This document shows positions 7,060 through 14,264 of a DNA stretch of 39,216 nt, piece after piece. Every line of letters begins with the position of its first letter. Positions within the stretch are counted from its first letter, which is position 1. This DNA is from Roseobacter sp. GTDB taxonomy: Bacteria > Pseudomonadota > Alphaproteobacteria > Rhodobacterales > Rhodobacteraceae. The notes beneath the pieces were generated by a model. It was not told the origin of the DNA, searched no databases, and worked only from the letters and a program-made list of their open reading frames with translations. The position numbers and the translations under genes were made by a program. The DNA is taken from positions 1-39,216 of the forward strand of contig JAGXHB010000205.1 in assembly GCA_024636425.1 (NCBI GenBank), given 5' to 3'.

Positions 7060-8250
7060 TCACGCCGCGTCCTGCTGACGGGTCGTGCGGTTGACGCGAT
7101 AATACTCCTGCGCCGCCGACACGCCTGAGCCCAGTTGAATATCCAACCCCAGATCAGCCATGCACATTTCCGCCGTGGCAATGCCCGACAGCATCATGAC
7201 ATCCGTTAGGCTGCCCAGGTGACCGATGCGGAACACCTTGCCCGCAACCTCCCCCAAACCCACACCAAAGGCGACGCCGTAGGCATCTGCCGCGTGGCTG
7301 ACGATGCTGGTCGCGTTGAACCCCTCGGGCGTGCGGATGGCGCTGACCGTGTCGGAATAAAGATCCGGGCCCGCCGCGCACAGTTCCAGCCCCCAGGCGC
7401 CCACTGCCGCCCGCACGCCTTCGGCAATCCGGTGATGCCGGGCAAAGACATTGTCCAGCCCCTCGTCCAGCAGCATCCCGCAAGCGGTATTCAAACCGTT
7501 CAGCAGGCCCACTGCAGGCGTGTAGGGATAAGCGTTGTTGGCATAGCCCCTGGCCATGTCATGAACGTCAAAAAAGGTGCGCGGCAGCTTGGCGGTGTTC
7601 GTGGCCTCCATCGCCTTGGCGCTGAACCCGACGATGCCCAGACCAGCAGGCAGCATGAACCCCTTTTGCGATCCGGTCACAGCCACGTCCACGCCCCACT
7701 CATCAAAACGGAAGTCCATCGACCCGATGGACGACACGCCATCAACAAACAGCATGGCAGGGTGATCTGACGCGTTCAGCGCCCGACGGATAGCCCCGAT
7801 GTCCGACCGCACGCCGGTCGCGGTTTCATTATGCGTGGCCAGAACCGCCTTGATCTTGTGGTTTATGTCGGCCGCCAGTATTTCCGCATAGCGCTCCGCA
7901 GGGACGCCCTGGCCCCAGGACGTCTCGACCACTTGGACGTCCAGACCGTGGCGCTGACACATGTCGATCCAACGTTGCGAAAACATACCGTTCCGCGCCG
8001 CCAGCACGGCATCGCCCGCGCTTAGCGTGTTGGTCAACGCCGTTTCCCAGCCGCCTGTGCCGGTTGTCGGGAAGATGAACACCTCGGCACTTGTGCTCTT
8101 CAGCACCCTTTGAACACCGGCGCGAGCCGGATGCAGGATCTTGCCGAACAGCGGCGACCGGTGGTCGATCGTCGGCATGTCGCAGGCCTTGCGCAGGATC
8201 TCGGGGATGTTGGTTGGCCCCGGAATGAAAACTGGGTTCTGAAAGCTCAT
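7060..8250 (-). CDS. bhcA: Aspartate-glyoxylate aminotransferase (class V, PLP)
   Basis: This 396-residue fold-type I aminotransferase of the alanine-glyoxylate/serine-pyruvate group has its PLP lysine at K196 in T-G-S-Q-K-G-F and the cofactor-binding Asp in F-V-D-G-V-S-S (D170). The N-terminal I-P-G-P-T-N-I is typical of the family. BhcA transfers the amino group of aspartate to glyoxylate, giving glycine and oxaloacetate, the net product of the cycle. It is the first gene of the operon and is divergent from bhcR. The same family includes PucG, the ureidoglycine-glyoxylate aminotransferase. Because purine genes are adjacent, some activity on ureidoglycine is conceivable, but the full bhc set makes BhcA the main call. 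Confidence 0.93.
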   Translation of the reverse strand: MSFQNPVFIPGPTNIPEILRKACDMPTIDHRSPLFGKILHPARAGVQRVLKSTSAEVFIFPTTGTGGWETALTNTLSAGDAVLAARNGMFSQRWIDMCQRHGLDVQVVETSWGQGVPAERYAEILAADINHKIKAVLATHNETATGVRSDIGAIRRALNASDHPAMLFVDGVSSIGSMDFRFDEWGVDVAVTGSQKGFMLPAGLGIVGFSAKAMEATNTAKLPRTFFDVHDMARGYANNAYPYTPAVGLLNGLNTACGMLLDEGLDNVFARHHRIAEGVRAAVGAWGLELCAAGPDLYSDTVSAIRTPEGFNATSIVSHAADAYGVAFGVGLGEVAGKVFRIGHLGSLTDVMMLSGIATAEMCMADLGLDIQLGSGVSAAQEYYRVNRTTRQQDAA

Positions 8251-8307
8251 GTCCGTCTCCTTAATGTGTTGCCCCCACCCTAGAGCAGCAATCGCGCTTA
8301 CCCAATT

Positions 8308-8330
8308 TTTTTGAAATCATTTTTCAAAAA
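8308..8330. promoter_or_regulatory. Inverted repeat in the bhcA-bhcR intergenic region, likely BhcR operator
   Basis: TTTTTGAAA (8308-8316) and TTTCAAAAA (8322-8330) are perfect 9-bp arms around the 5-bp spacer TCATT. The repeat lies 57 bp upstream of bhcA and 87 bp upstream of bhcR. IclR-family regulators bind palindromes of this size between divergent genes, so it is the best candidate for BhcR binding and for control of both promoters. Confidence 0.65.
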
Positions 8331-8417
8331 TGCTATGGTTGAGATAGTCATTCAATATCAATGGCTTGCATTTTTCATACCGTAGAATCAGCTTTCACGT
8401 TAAATCAAAGGCATTAT

Positions 8418-9245
8418 ATGATTTCCCAAGATAATCCTCCCTCTGAACCCCGTCGCGCCCGTGGCCGCCCCCGCGACTGGTCAGACAAGACCGCCCAGAA
8501 TACCATCAAATCGCTGGACCGCGCGATGCAGGTGTTCGAGTTTCTCAGCGAACATCAGGGCAAGGCGCTGACCACGCTGGCGGCGGAAACCGGCCAATCT
8601 CCGGCCACGGTGTACCGCATCCTTGTCACGCTTGAAGGGCGCGGGCTGGTGGAATTTGACCCTGTCGAACAGCTTTGGCATATCGGCCCGCGCGCCTTTG
8701 TCATCGGTGCCCGGTTCCTGCGCCGCACCAGTCTTGTCGAACGCGCCCGCCCGGTGATGCGGCGGCTGATGCAGCAGACAGGCGAAACGGCCAATCTTGG
8801 AATCGAACGCGGCGGGCAGGTTCTGTTCGTCAGCCAGGTCGAGACCGAAGCGACGATCCGCGCCTTCTTCCCTCCCGGCACCCTCTCGCCCATGCACGCC
8901 TCGGGCATCGGCAAGGCGCTGCTGGCCGAAATGGACGAGGCGCGGTTGCAGCGGGCGTTGGCGGGCAACGAGCTGACCGCCTTCACCTCGCATAGCATCA
9001 CCGACCTGGGCGCCTTGCGGGCCGATCTGGTACAGGTCCGGGCGCGCGGATATGCCGTTGATGCGGAAGAACGCAACATCGGCATGCGCTGCATCGCGGC
9101 ACCCGTGTTCGACATTAACCAAGAGGCAGTGGCGGGGATTTCGGTCTCTGGCCCGACAAGCCGGGTCGGTCTGGACGATATCGAACGGCTGAGCGTGGCG
9201 GTACGTGCCGCAGCAACGGATTTGTCTGCGACTTTAGGGGGTTAG
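8418..9245 (+). CDS. bhcR: IclR-family transcriptional regulator of the beta-hydroxyaspartate cycle
   Basis: This 275-residue protein has a short basic N-terminus (R-R-A-R-G-R-P-R), an IclR winged helix-turn-helix at about residues 30-90 (recognition helix around S-P-A-T-V-Y-R-I-L), and a C-terminal IclR effector domain. BhcR of Paracoccus senses glyoxylate and controls bhcABCD. The divergent position next to bhcA and the shared inverted repeat agree with that role. The ATG at 8418 has AAAGG seven bases upstream; a longer frame from 8361 lacks a ribosome binding site and would overlap the promoter. In this organism the glyoxylate signal could come from purines as well as from glycolate. Confidence 0.9.
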   Translation: MISQDNPPSEPRRARGRPRDWSDKTAQNTIKSLDRAMQVFEFLSEHQGKALTTLAAETGQSPATVYRILVTLEGRGLVEFDPVEQLWHIGPRAFVIGARFLRRTSLVERARPVMRRLMQQTGETANLGIERGGQVLFVSQVETEATIRAFFPPGTLSPMHASGIGKALLAEMDEARLQRALAGNELTAFTSHSITDLGALRADLVQVRARGYAVDAEERNIGMRCIAAPVFDINQEAVAGISVSGPTSRVGLDDIERLSVAVRAAATDLSATLGG

Positions 9246-9390
9246 GCAGTTTGTCATTTGGTGGGGGCGGCGTGCAATCAAGCGCTTCAGCCAATCCTGA
9301 AATCAACCTCTCGGTCGACAAATCCACCTTGCCCCACCATAGCTCGGAAACAAAGTGCGTACCACTGCCGACATTTTTATTGATCTGCGC

Positions 9391-10218
9391 TCAGAACGCC
9401 TGCCGCAGGCTCATATGCCGGTTCACATCCTTGTACAGCAGATATCGGAACCGCCCCGGACCGCCCGCATAACAGGCCTGCGGGCAGAAGGCGCGCAGCC
9501 ACATATAGTCGCCGGCCTCAACCTCGACCCAGTCCTGGTTCAGCCGGTAAACCGCTTTCCCCTCAAGCACATACAGCCCGTGCTCCATCACATGCGTTTC
9601 GGCAAAGGGGATCACCGCCCCCGGCTCGAAGGTCACGACGGTCACGTGCATATCGTGGCGCAGGTCCGACGGATCGACAAACCGCGTGGTCGCCCATTTG
9701 CCATTCGTGTCCGGCATTACCGATGGCAAAATGTCGGCTTCGTTCGTCACGACCACCTCGGGCAACGGCAGCCCCTCGACCGGCACATACGCCTTGCGCA
9801 CCCAGTGAAACCGCAGCATTGCGTCGCTCTGGTTGTGGAGGGTCCAGCCGCACTTGGGCGGCAAGAACGCAAATCCGCCGGGAGTCATCGTGTGAACGTC
9901 ATCGTTCACCCGCAGCGTTGCCGTACCCTCGACGATGAACAACACGCCCTCAGCGGCGGCGTCATTCTCGGGGCGGTCAGAACCGCCACCGGGGGCAACC
10001 TCCATGATGTACTGCGAAAACGTCTCAGCAAAACCGCTAAGCGGGCGCGACAGGACCCACAGACGGGTGTGCTCCCAGAACGGCAGAAAGCTGGTGACAA
10101 TGTCGCGCATGGTGCCCTTGGGGATCACCGCATATGCATCGGTAAAGACCGCGCGGTCGGTCAAAAGCTGCTCTTGTCCCGGATGCCCGCCAGTGGGGGC
10201 GTAATATTTCGCTGACAT
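9391..10218 (-). CDS. allE: (S)-ureidoglycine aminohydrolase (bicupin)
   Basis: This 275-residue protein has two cupin domains, the YlbA/AllE architecture. The C-terminal cupin keeps the metal-binding set in E-T-H-V-M-E-H, with Q in P-Q-A-C-Y as the probable fourth ligand, as in the plant enzyme that uses manganese. It hydrolyses (S)-ureidoglycine to (S)-ureidoglycolate plus ammonia. The ATG at 10218 has AAGGAGAA upstream; the longer frame from 10347 runs through the 26-bp tandem repeat and is unlikely to be translated. It is the last gene in the minus-strand xdhABC-permease-guaD-allE row and converges on bhcR. The enzyme that would supply its substrate, allantoate amidohydrolase, is not in this window. 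Confidence 0.88.
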   Translation of the reverse strand: MSAKYYAPTGGHPGQEQLLTDRAVFTDAYAVIPKGTMRDIVTSFLPFWEHTRLWVLSRPLSGFAETFSQYIMEVAPGGGSDRPENDAAAEGVLFIVEGTATLRVNDDVHTMTPGGFAFLPPKCGWTLHNQSDAMLRFHWVRKAYVPVEGLPLPEVVVTNEADILPSVMPDTNGKWATTRFVDPSDLRHDMHVTVVTFEPGAVIPFAETHVMEHGLYVLEGKAVYRLNQDWVEVEAGDYMWLRAFCPQACYAGGPGRFRYLLYKDVNRHMSLRQAF

Positions 10219-10264
10219 CAGCTTCTCCTTTAAGGCCGTAGAATCCGGTGCAATATGGGCCGCA

Positions 10265-10316
10265 CCGCCCGTAGCAGCCATCTGGAAAAACCGCCCGTAG
10301 CAGCCATCTGGAAAAA
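10265..10316. repeat. Perfect 26-bp tandem duplication upstream of allE
   Basis: The 26-mer beginning CCGCCCGTAGCAGCC and ending ATCTGGAAAAA occurs twice head to tail (10265-10290 and 10291-10316) with no mismatch. It lies 47 bp upstream of the allE start, in the 154-bp gap after guaD. It may be a recent slippage duplication or a doubled regulatory site. There is no third copy nearby. Confidence 0.85.
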
Positions 10317-10372
10317 GGCGACAGGACCTATCGGTTTGATTTGACAATCCTCAAGCGGCTATCGGTTTTCAA

Positions 10373-11704
10373 CTACAGCGCGGCTTCCAGCACGGGGCTG
10401 CGGTGCGCTTTCTTGCTGGCCCGCCCGGCAACGTAAACCTGTGCCACCGCGCGGTCATCACCCAGCATTTGCAGCACGAACAACTCGTCCGACAGGCTGT
10501 CCGCTCGCTGCATCCGCAAGTCCATGGCGGGCGTCGCGCGCGCGTCCAGCACCACGACATCGGCCTCGGTCCCGGCGTCCAGCGTGCCGATCTTTTCGAC
10601 CATCCCCAGCGTCACGGCATTGCCCCGCGTGATCCAGTGAAACGCCCGCAGCGGGTGCAGCGACTGGCCTTGCAATTGCAGCACTTTGTAGCCTTCGTTC
10701 AGCGTTTGAAGCATGGAATAGCTGGTGCCGGCCGCCACATCGGTGGCAATCGCATTGGCTATCCCGCGGCCGCGCAGACCTGCATCGTCAAACAGTCCGC
10801 TCCCCAGAAACAGGTTCGACGTGGGGCAGAATACCGGATGGGCGCCGGTTTCAGCCAGCGCGTCAATCTCGCGCGGGGTCAGGTGGATGGCATGGCCCAA
10901 AAGCGCCTTGGGCCCCAGCAGACCATATGTTTCATAAACATGCAGATAGTCCCGAGCCTGCGGATAGAGCTCCCGGGTAAAGGCGATCTCGGCGTGGTTC
11001 TCGGACAGATGCGTTTGCACATGGCAATCGCGGTTCTCTGCCACCAGCGTCTGCGCCATCTCCATCTGCCCAGGGCTAGAGGTGATCGCAAACCGGGGCG
11101 TGATTGCATAGGACGCCCGCCCCCTGCCGTGCCACTCACGGATCAGCGCCTGTGTGTCATCATAGCCCGATTGTGGTGTGTCCATCAGCCCGTCAGGCGC
11201 ATTGCGGTCCATCAACACCTTGCCGCCGATCATCCGCATATCGCGCCGCGCGGCCTCGGTGAAAAACGCATCTGCCGACGCCTTGTGCACCGAACAATAG
11301 GCCACGGCGGTCGTGGTGCCGTGCCCCAGCAAAAGGTCGTAAAACGCGCTCGCCATCGCCGCGCTGTGTGCGGGGCTGGCAAAGCGGGTTTCCTCGGGAA
11401 AGGTATAGTTGTTCAGCCAGTCCAGCAGCTGCGACCCCCACGAGGCAATCACCTGCACCTGCGGGAAATGGATATGCGAGTCGATGAACCCTGCCATCAG
11501 CAAGTGCGGGCGGTGGTCGATGACCTGCGGCTGCACCGCTTGGGCGGCAACTGTCGAATGGTCACCCGACGCGACGATCATGCCGCCCTGGATCAGCACC
11601 GCGCCGTCTTCGCAATACTGATAGGCGCTGGTGTCGTCGGGCCCGTTGGGCTCTGACGAAAAACTAAGCGTGCGGCCGCGCAACAGGGTTTGGCTGGATG
11701 TCAT
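10373..11704 (-). CDS. guaD: Guanine deaminase
   Basis: This 443-residue amidohydrolase-superfamily enzyme carries the metal motif H-I-H in F-I-D-S-H-I-H-F-P-Q (H77, H79), further ligands in Q-T-H-L-S-E-N (H and E) and G-H-A-I-H-L, and a late Asp in A-T-D-V-A-A-G-T. The sequence P-Q-V-Q-V-I-A-S-W-G after the HxH motif is typical of guanine deaminases. The enzyme converts guanine to xanthine plus ammonia in the cytosol, feeding the xanthine dehydrogenase encoded upstream in the same row. AAGGA lies 8 bp before the ATG. It follows the permease gene by 60 bp. Confidence 0.94.
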   Translation of the reverse strand: MTSSQTLLRGRTLSFSSEPNGPDDTSAYQYCEDGAVLIQGGMIVASGDHSTVAAQAVQPQVIDHRPHLLMAGFIDSHIHFPQVQVIASWGSQLLDWLNNYTFPEETRFASPAHSAAMASAFYDLLLGHGTTTAVAYCSVHKASADAFFTEAARRDMRMIGGKVLMDRNAPDGLMDTPQSGYDDTQALIREWHGRGRASYAITPRFAITSSPGQMEMAQTLVAENRDCHVQTHLSENHAEIAFTRELYPQARDYLHVYETYGLLGPKALLGHAIHLTPREIDALAETGAHPVFCPTSNLFLGSGLFDDAGLRGRGIANAIATDVAAGTSYSMLQTLNEGYKVLQLQGQSLHPLRAFHWITRGNAVTLGMVEKIGTLDAGTEADVVVLDARATPAMDLRMQRADSLSDELFVLQMLGDDRAVAQVYVAGRASKKAHRSPVLEAAL

Positions 11705-11764
11705 GTATTGTGTCCTTCAACGCTTGGACCCAAGGCGCACCAAGCGCCTTGGGCAAAGATTTGG

Positions 11765-13348
11765 TTATTCCCCCGGCGTGATGCCGGGCGCATTTTCGGG
11801 CAGCGGCATGTCGCGGGTCACCTCGTCGCGATGGAAAATCGGGTAGATAAACAAGAACCCTGCCGCGATTAGATAGCCCACGGCAACACCACTGAACGCA
11901 GGCCAGTGCAGGCTGGCCGCGTGTATGACCCCCACCAGCGACATGCCGAACGCCGCCAGCGCAAAGCCGCCCGCGTTGCGGAAGTTGCCGTCGATCACGC
12001 TGGCCACGATGGCACCCCAGATCAGGCCGGTCAGGATCGCCCCCTGACTTAAGGCAAGATGACCTTTGAAATGCGCTCCCTGTTGCAGCAACGCCGCCGT
12101 CAGCGCCGGATCGCCCAGTTCCGGCAACGACTGCGCCCCGACAGCGGCCAGCGCTCCCATCATCGCGCCCCATTTGATCATCAGAAATCCCGAGATGTGC
12201 GGCATCATCGCGATGGTGACAGCGGCCATATGCTCGGTCTTGACCGAATGAGCGGTGTTGGTGATCAGGCTGAGCGCCACGAACACCAGTACTGGAGCCG
12301 CCGCCGCTACGGGGATCAGATTGTTCAGAAACGCCAGCAAGCCAAAGAAGACGGCGAAGGGGATAACCAGCCCGACCCCGATGATATAGCCTGAATGCGC
12401 TCCCATGCGTTTATACGCTGGATGGCCGATGTAGGCCGTCGTCGGAAATGGCGAGCCGAAGAGCGCCCCGATCATTGTGCCCACGCCATCCGTCACCTGA
12501 CAGGTCGCCACGGGATAAGTATCCCCCGCCGCTTCAGCGCTTTCGACGTTGTTCATGGTTTCGATGAAATTATAGATCTGCACCGGCACCAGAACCAAGA
12601 ACAGCTCGGGGTTGGCAAACAGGTGCCGGATGCCCACGATCAGGTCTCCGAAATAGGGCAGCGGCGGATAGAACGCGACACCCTCGAGAGTGATGCTGGC
12701 CTTGCCCATGCCCAATGCCACCACGGTGCCGACGATCAGCGCCAGCAATCCGGCGGGTATATTGAACGGCAGCCGGAACCGGCCGACCAGCCCCCACAGG
12801 ATGATGATCATCGAGGCAAAGCCCACGTACGGATCTTCGAACACGGTCGCCAGGGGCACGGTGCCGATGAACACCAGCGCGATGCCGCACAGCGTGCCCA
12901 GCATCCCCGCGCGCGGTGTGACGCGCTTTAGAAGCGGGCCGACGATGGCCCCCATGGCGGCGACTATACCCCCCATAAATCCCGCACCAATGCCCACCTG
13001 CCACGCCAGCAGCGGGTCGTTCGTGGCCCAGTAAATCGGGCCTATGACGCCAAACAGATACACAAACATCACCGGCGTCGAAATGCCGTAGGGCAGTGCA
13101 GTGAAATCACGCCTTACCCGCGTCGCCGCGCGTTTCGCCAGCCAGGTATAAACCGCAACCCCCGCCATGATCGCCACCGCCGCCCCGGGCAGAATGCGCC
13201 CGAAGACGATGTCCGCAGGCATGTCGAACACAAACTGGCACACCCCCGCCAGCACGATCAGGTTGATCAGATTGTCGGTAAACAACGCCCAGAATGCGCT
13301 GAAATCACTGCGCGCAAACAGTCTGTAATTGTAATTCTTGCCGTCCAT
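11765..13348 (-). CDS. NCS2/AzgA-like purine permease
   Basis: This 527-residue integral membrane protein has about 12-14 hydrophobic segments. Motifs of the AzgA branch are visible: T-A-L-P-Y-G-I-S-T-P near residue 85 and F-N-I-P-A-G near residue 195. AzgA-type proteins import guanine, hypoxanthine or adenine with protons, and other NCS2 proteins import xanthine or urate. Its position between xdhC and guaD points to guanine, xanthine or hypoxanthine; which one cannot be read from sequence. The ATG at 13348 has GGAGGAG upstream and is preferred to a start 30 bp earlier. It follows xdhC by 42 bp. Confidence 0.85.
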   Translation of the reverse strand: MDGKNYNYRLFARSDFSAFWALFTDNLINLIVLAGVCQFVFDMPADIVFGRILPGAAVAIMAGVAVYTWLAKRAATRVRRDFTALPYGISTPVMFVYLFGVIGPIYWATNDPLLAWQVGIGAGFMGGIVAAMGAIVGPLLKRVTPRAGMLGTLCGIALVFIGTVPLATVFEDPYVGFASMIIILWGLVGRFRLPFNIPAGLLALIVGTVVALGMGKASITLEGVAFYPPLPYFGDLIVGIRHLFANPELFLVLVPVQIYNFIETMNNVESAEAAGDTYPVATCQVTDGVGTMIGALFGSPFPTTAYIGHPAYKRMGAHSGYIIGVGLVIPFAVFFGLLAFLNNLIPVAAAAPVLVFVALSLITNTAHSVKTEHMAAVTIAMMPHISGFLMIKWGAMMGALAAVGAQSLPELGDPALTAALLQQGAHFKGHLALSQGAILTGLIWGAIVASVIDGNFRNAGGFALAAFGMSLVGVIHAASLHWPAFSGVAVGYLIAAGFLFIYPIFHRDEVTRDMPLPENAPGITPGE

Positions 13349-13390
13349 GACGGGCACTCCTCCACTGCGACCGGACACGCACGCCTGAAG

Positions 13391-14260
13391 TCAGGCGGTC
13401 CTCCCTGTCCGGTCTGTTTGTGCGCCCCCCCCGGGCGCTTCGATTTCCCCGATCGGGGCAGTTGCGGCAGTTTCAGAGGTCAATTCAGCCATCACTTCGG
13501 CGACCACAAAGGCCGCAATGACGCTGGGCCGCTTGTCGCGGCTGCCGCTTGCCCCAATGGGACAAATCAAGTTTCGGATGCTTTGGCCTTCGCAATGATC
13601 GCGCAGCCAGTTGCGAAATTTCACTCGTTTGGTGGCAGACCCGATCATGCCCACATAGGCCGCATCGCCCCGGTCCAACGCTGCCGAGGCCAGCAGAAAA
13701 TCTAGCCCGTGATCATGCGTCAGCACGACAAACGCGCTGCCCGCAGGGGCGCGTGCGATCTCAACTTCGGGGATCACGCTGAACCGTATGTCCACATCTG
13801 CGCGACACTGGGCCAGTTCCTCGGTTCGGGTGTCGACCAACACACAGGTCACTGGCAAGTGCTGCAACTGATCCGCCAGCGCCTGCCCTACATGGCCCGC
13901 ACCCATCACATAAACCGACGGCAACAAGGACTGTTCCGCTGCGGCGCGTTTCAAAGCGGCACGGCGGTCCCCCTGCCGCATCCGAACCAGCGACAGCTCG
14001 ACCCGTCCGCCGCAGCATTGCCCGATTTCCGGCCCCAGCGGCACGTCCATCACGGCATTAAGCGCGCCGTCTGACAGCATGGCGCGGGCGCGTTCAATCG
14101 CCATATGCTCCAATTGCCCGCCGCCGATGGTGCCATAAAGCGTGTGCGGTGCCACGAACATGTCCGTACCCACATTGCGCGGCGACGATCCCCGCACACG
14201 CGTCAGCGTCACGCGGATCACCGAAACCTGGGCCGAGAGAAAAGCGGCAAGCGCGGTCAT
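13391..14260 (-). CDS. xdhC: Xanthine dehydrogenase accessory protein XdhC
   Basis: This 289-residue member of the XdhC/CoxI family has an N-terminal XdhC domain containing G-S-S-P-R, G-G-G-Q-L-E and Q-C-C-G-G (about 81-85), followed by a Rossmann domain with V-M-G-A-G-H-V-G-Q. XdhC binds the molybdenum cofactor, assists its sulfuration and inserts it into XdhB; it is not part of the final enzyme. It starts 4 bp after the xdhB stop, with weak Shine-Dalgarno complementarity (TGAGG), suggesting translational coupling. Confidence 0.94.
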   Translation of the reverse strand: MTALAAFLSAQVSVIRVTLTRVRGSSPRNVGTDMFVAPHTLYGTIGGGQLEHMAIERARAMLSDGALNAVMDVPLGPEIGQCCGGRVELSLVRMRQGDRRAALKRAAAEQSLLPSVYVMGAGHVGQALADQLQHLPVTCVLVDTRTEELAQCRADVDIRFSVIPEVEIARAPAGSAFVVLTHDHGLDFLLASAALDRGDAAYVGMIGSATKRVKFRNWLRDHCEGQSIRNLICPIGASGSRDKRPSVIAAFVVAEVMAELTSETAATAPIGEIEAPGGGAQTDRTGRTA

Positions 14261-14264
14261 TGCC

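Noticed and set aside
10265..10316. CRISPR array
   Set aside because: Only two copies, directly abutting with no spacer, and no cas genes in the window.
10403..11656. Open frame of 417 codons opposite guaD
   Set aside because: It mirrors the guanine deaminase codons, shows no domain, and its composition (His/Gln/Arg-rich) is typical of antisense frames.
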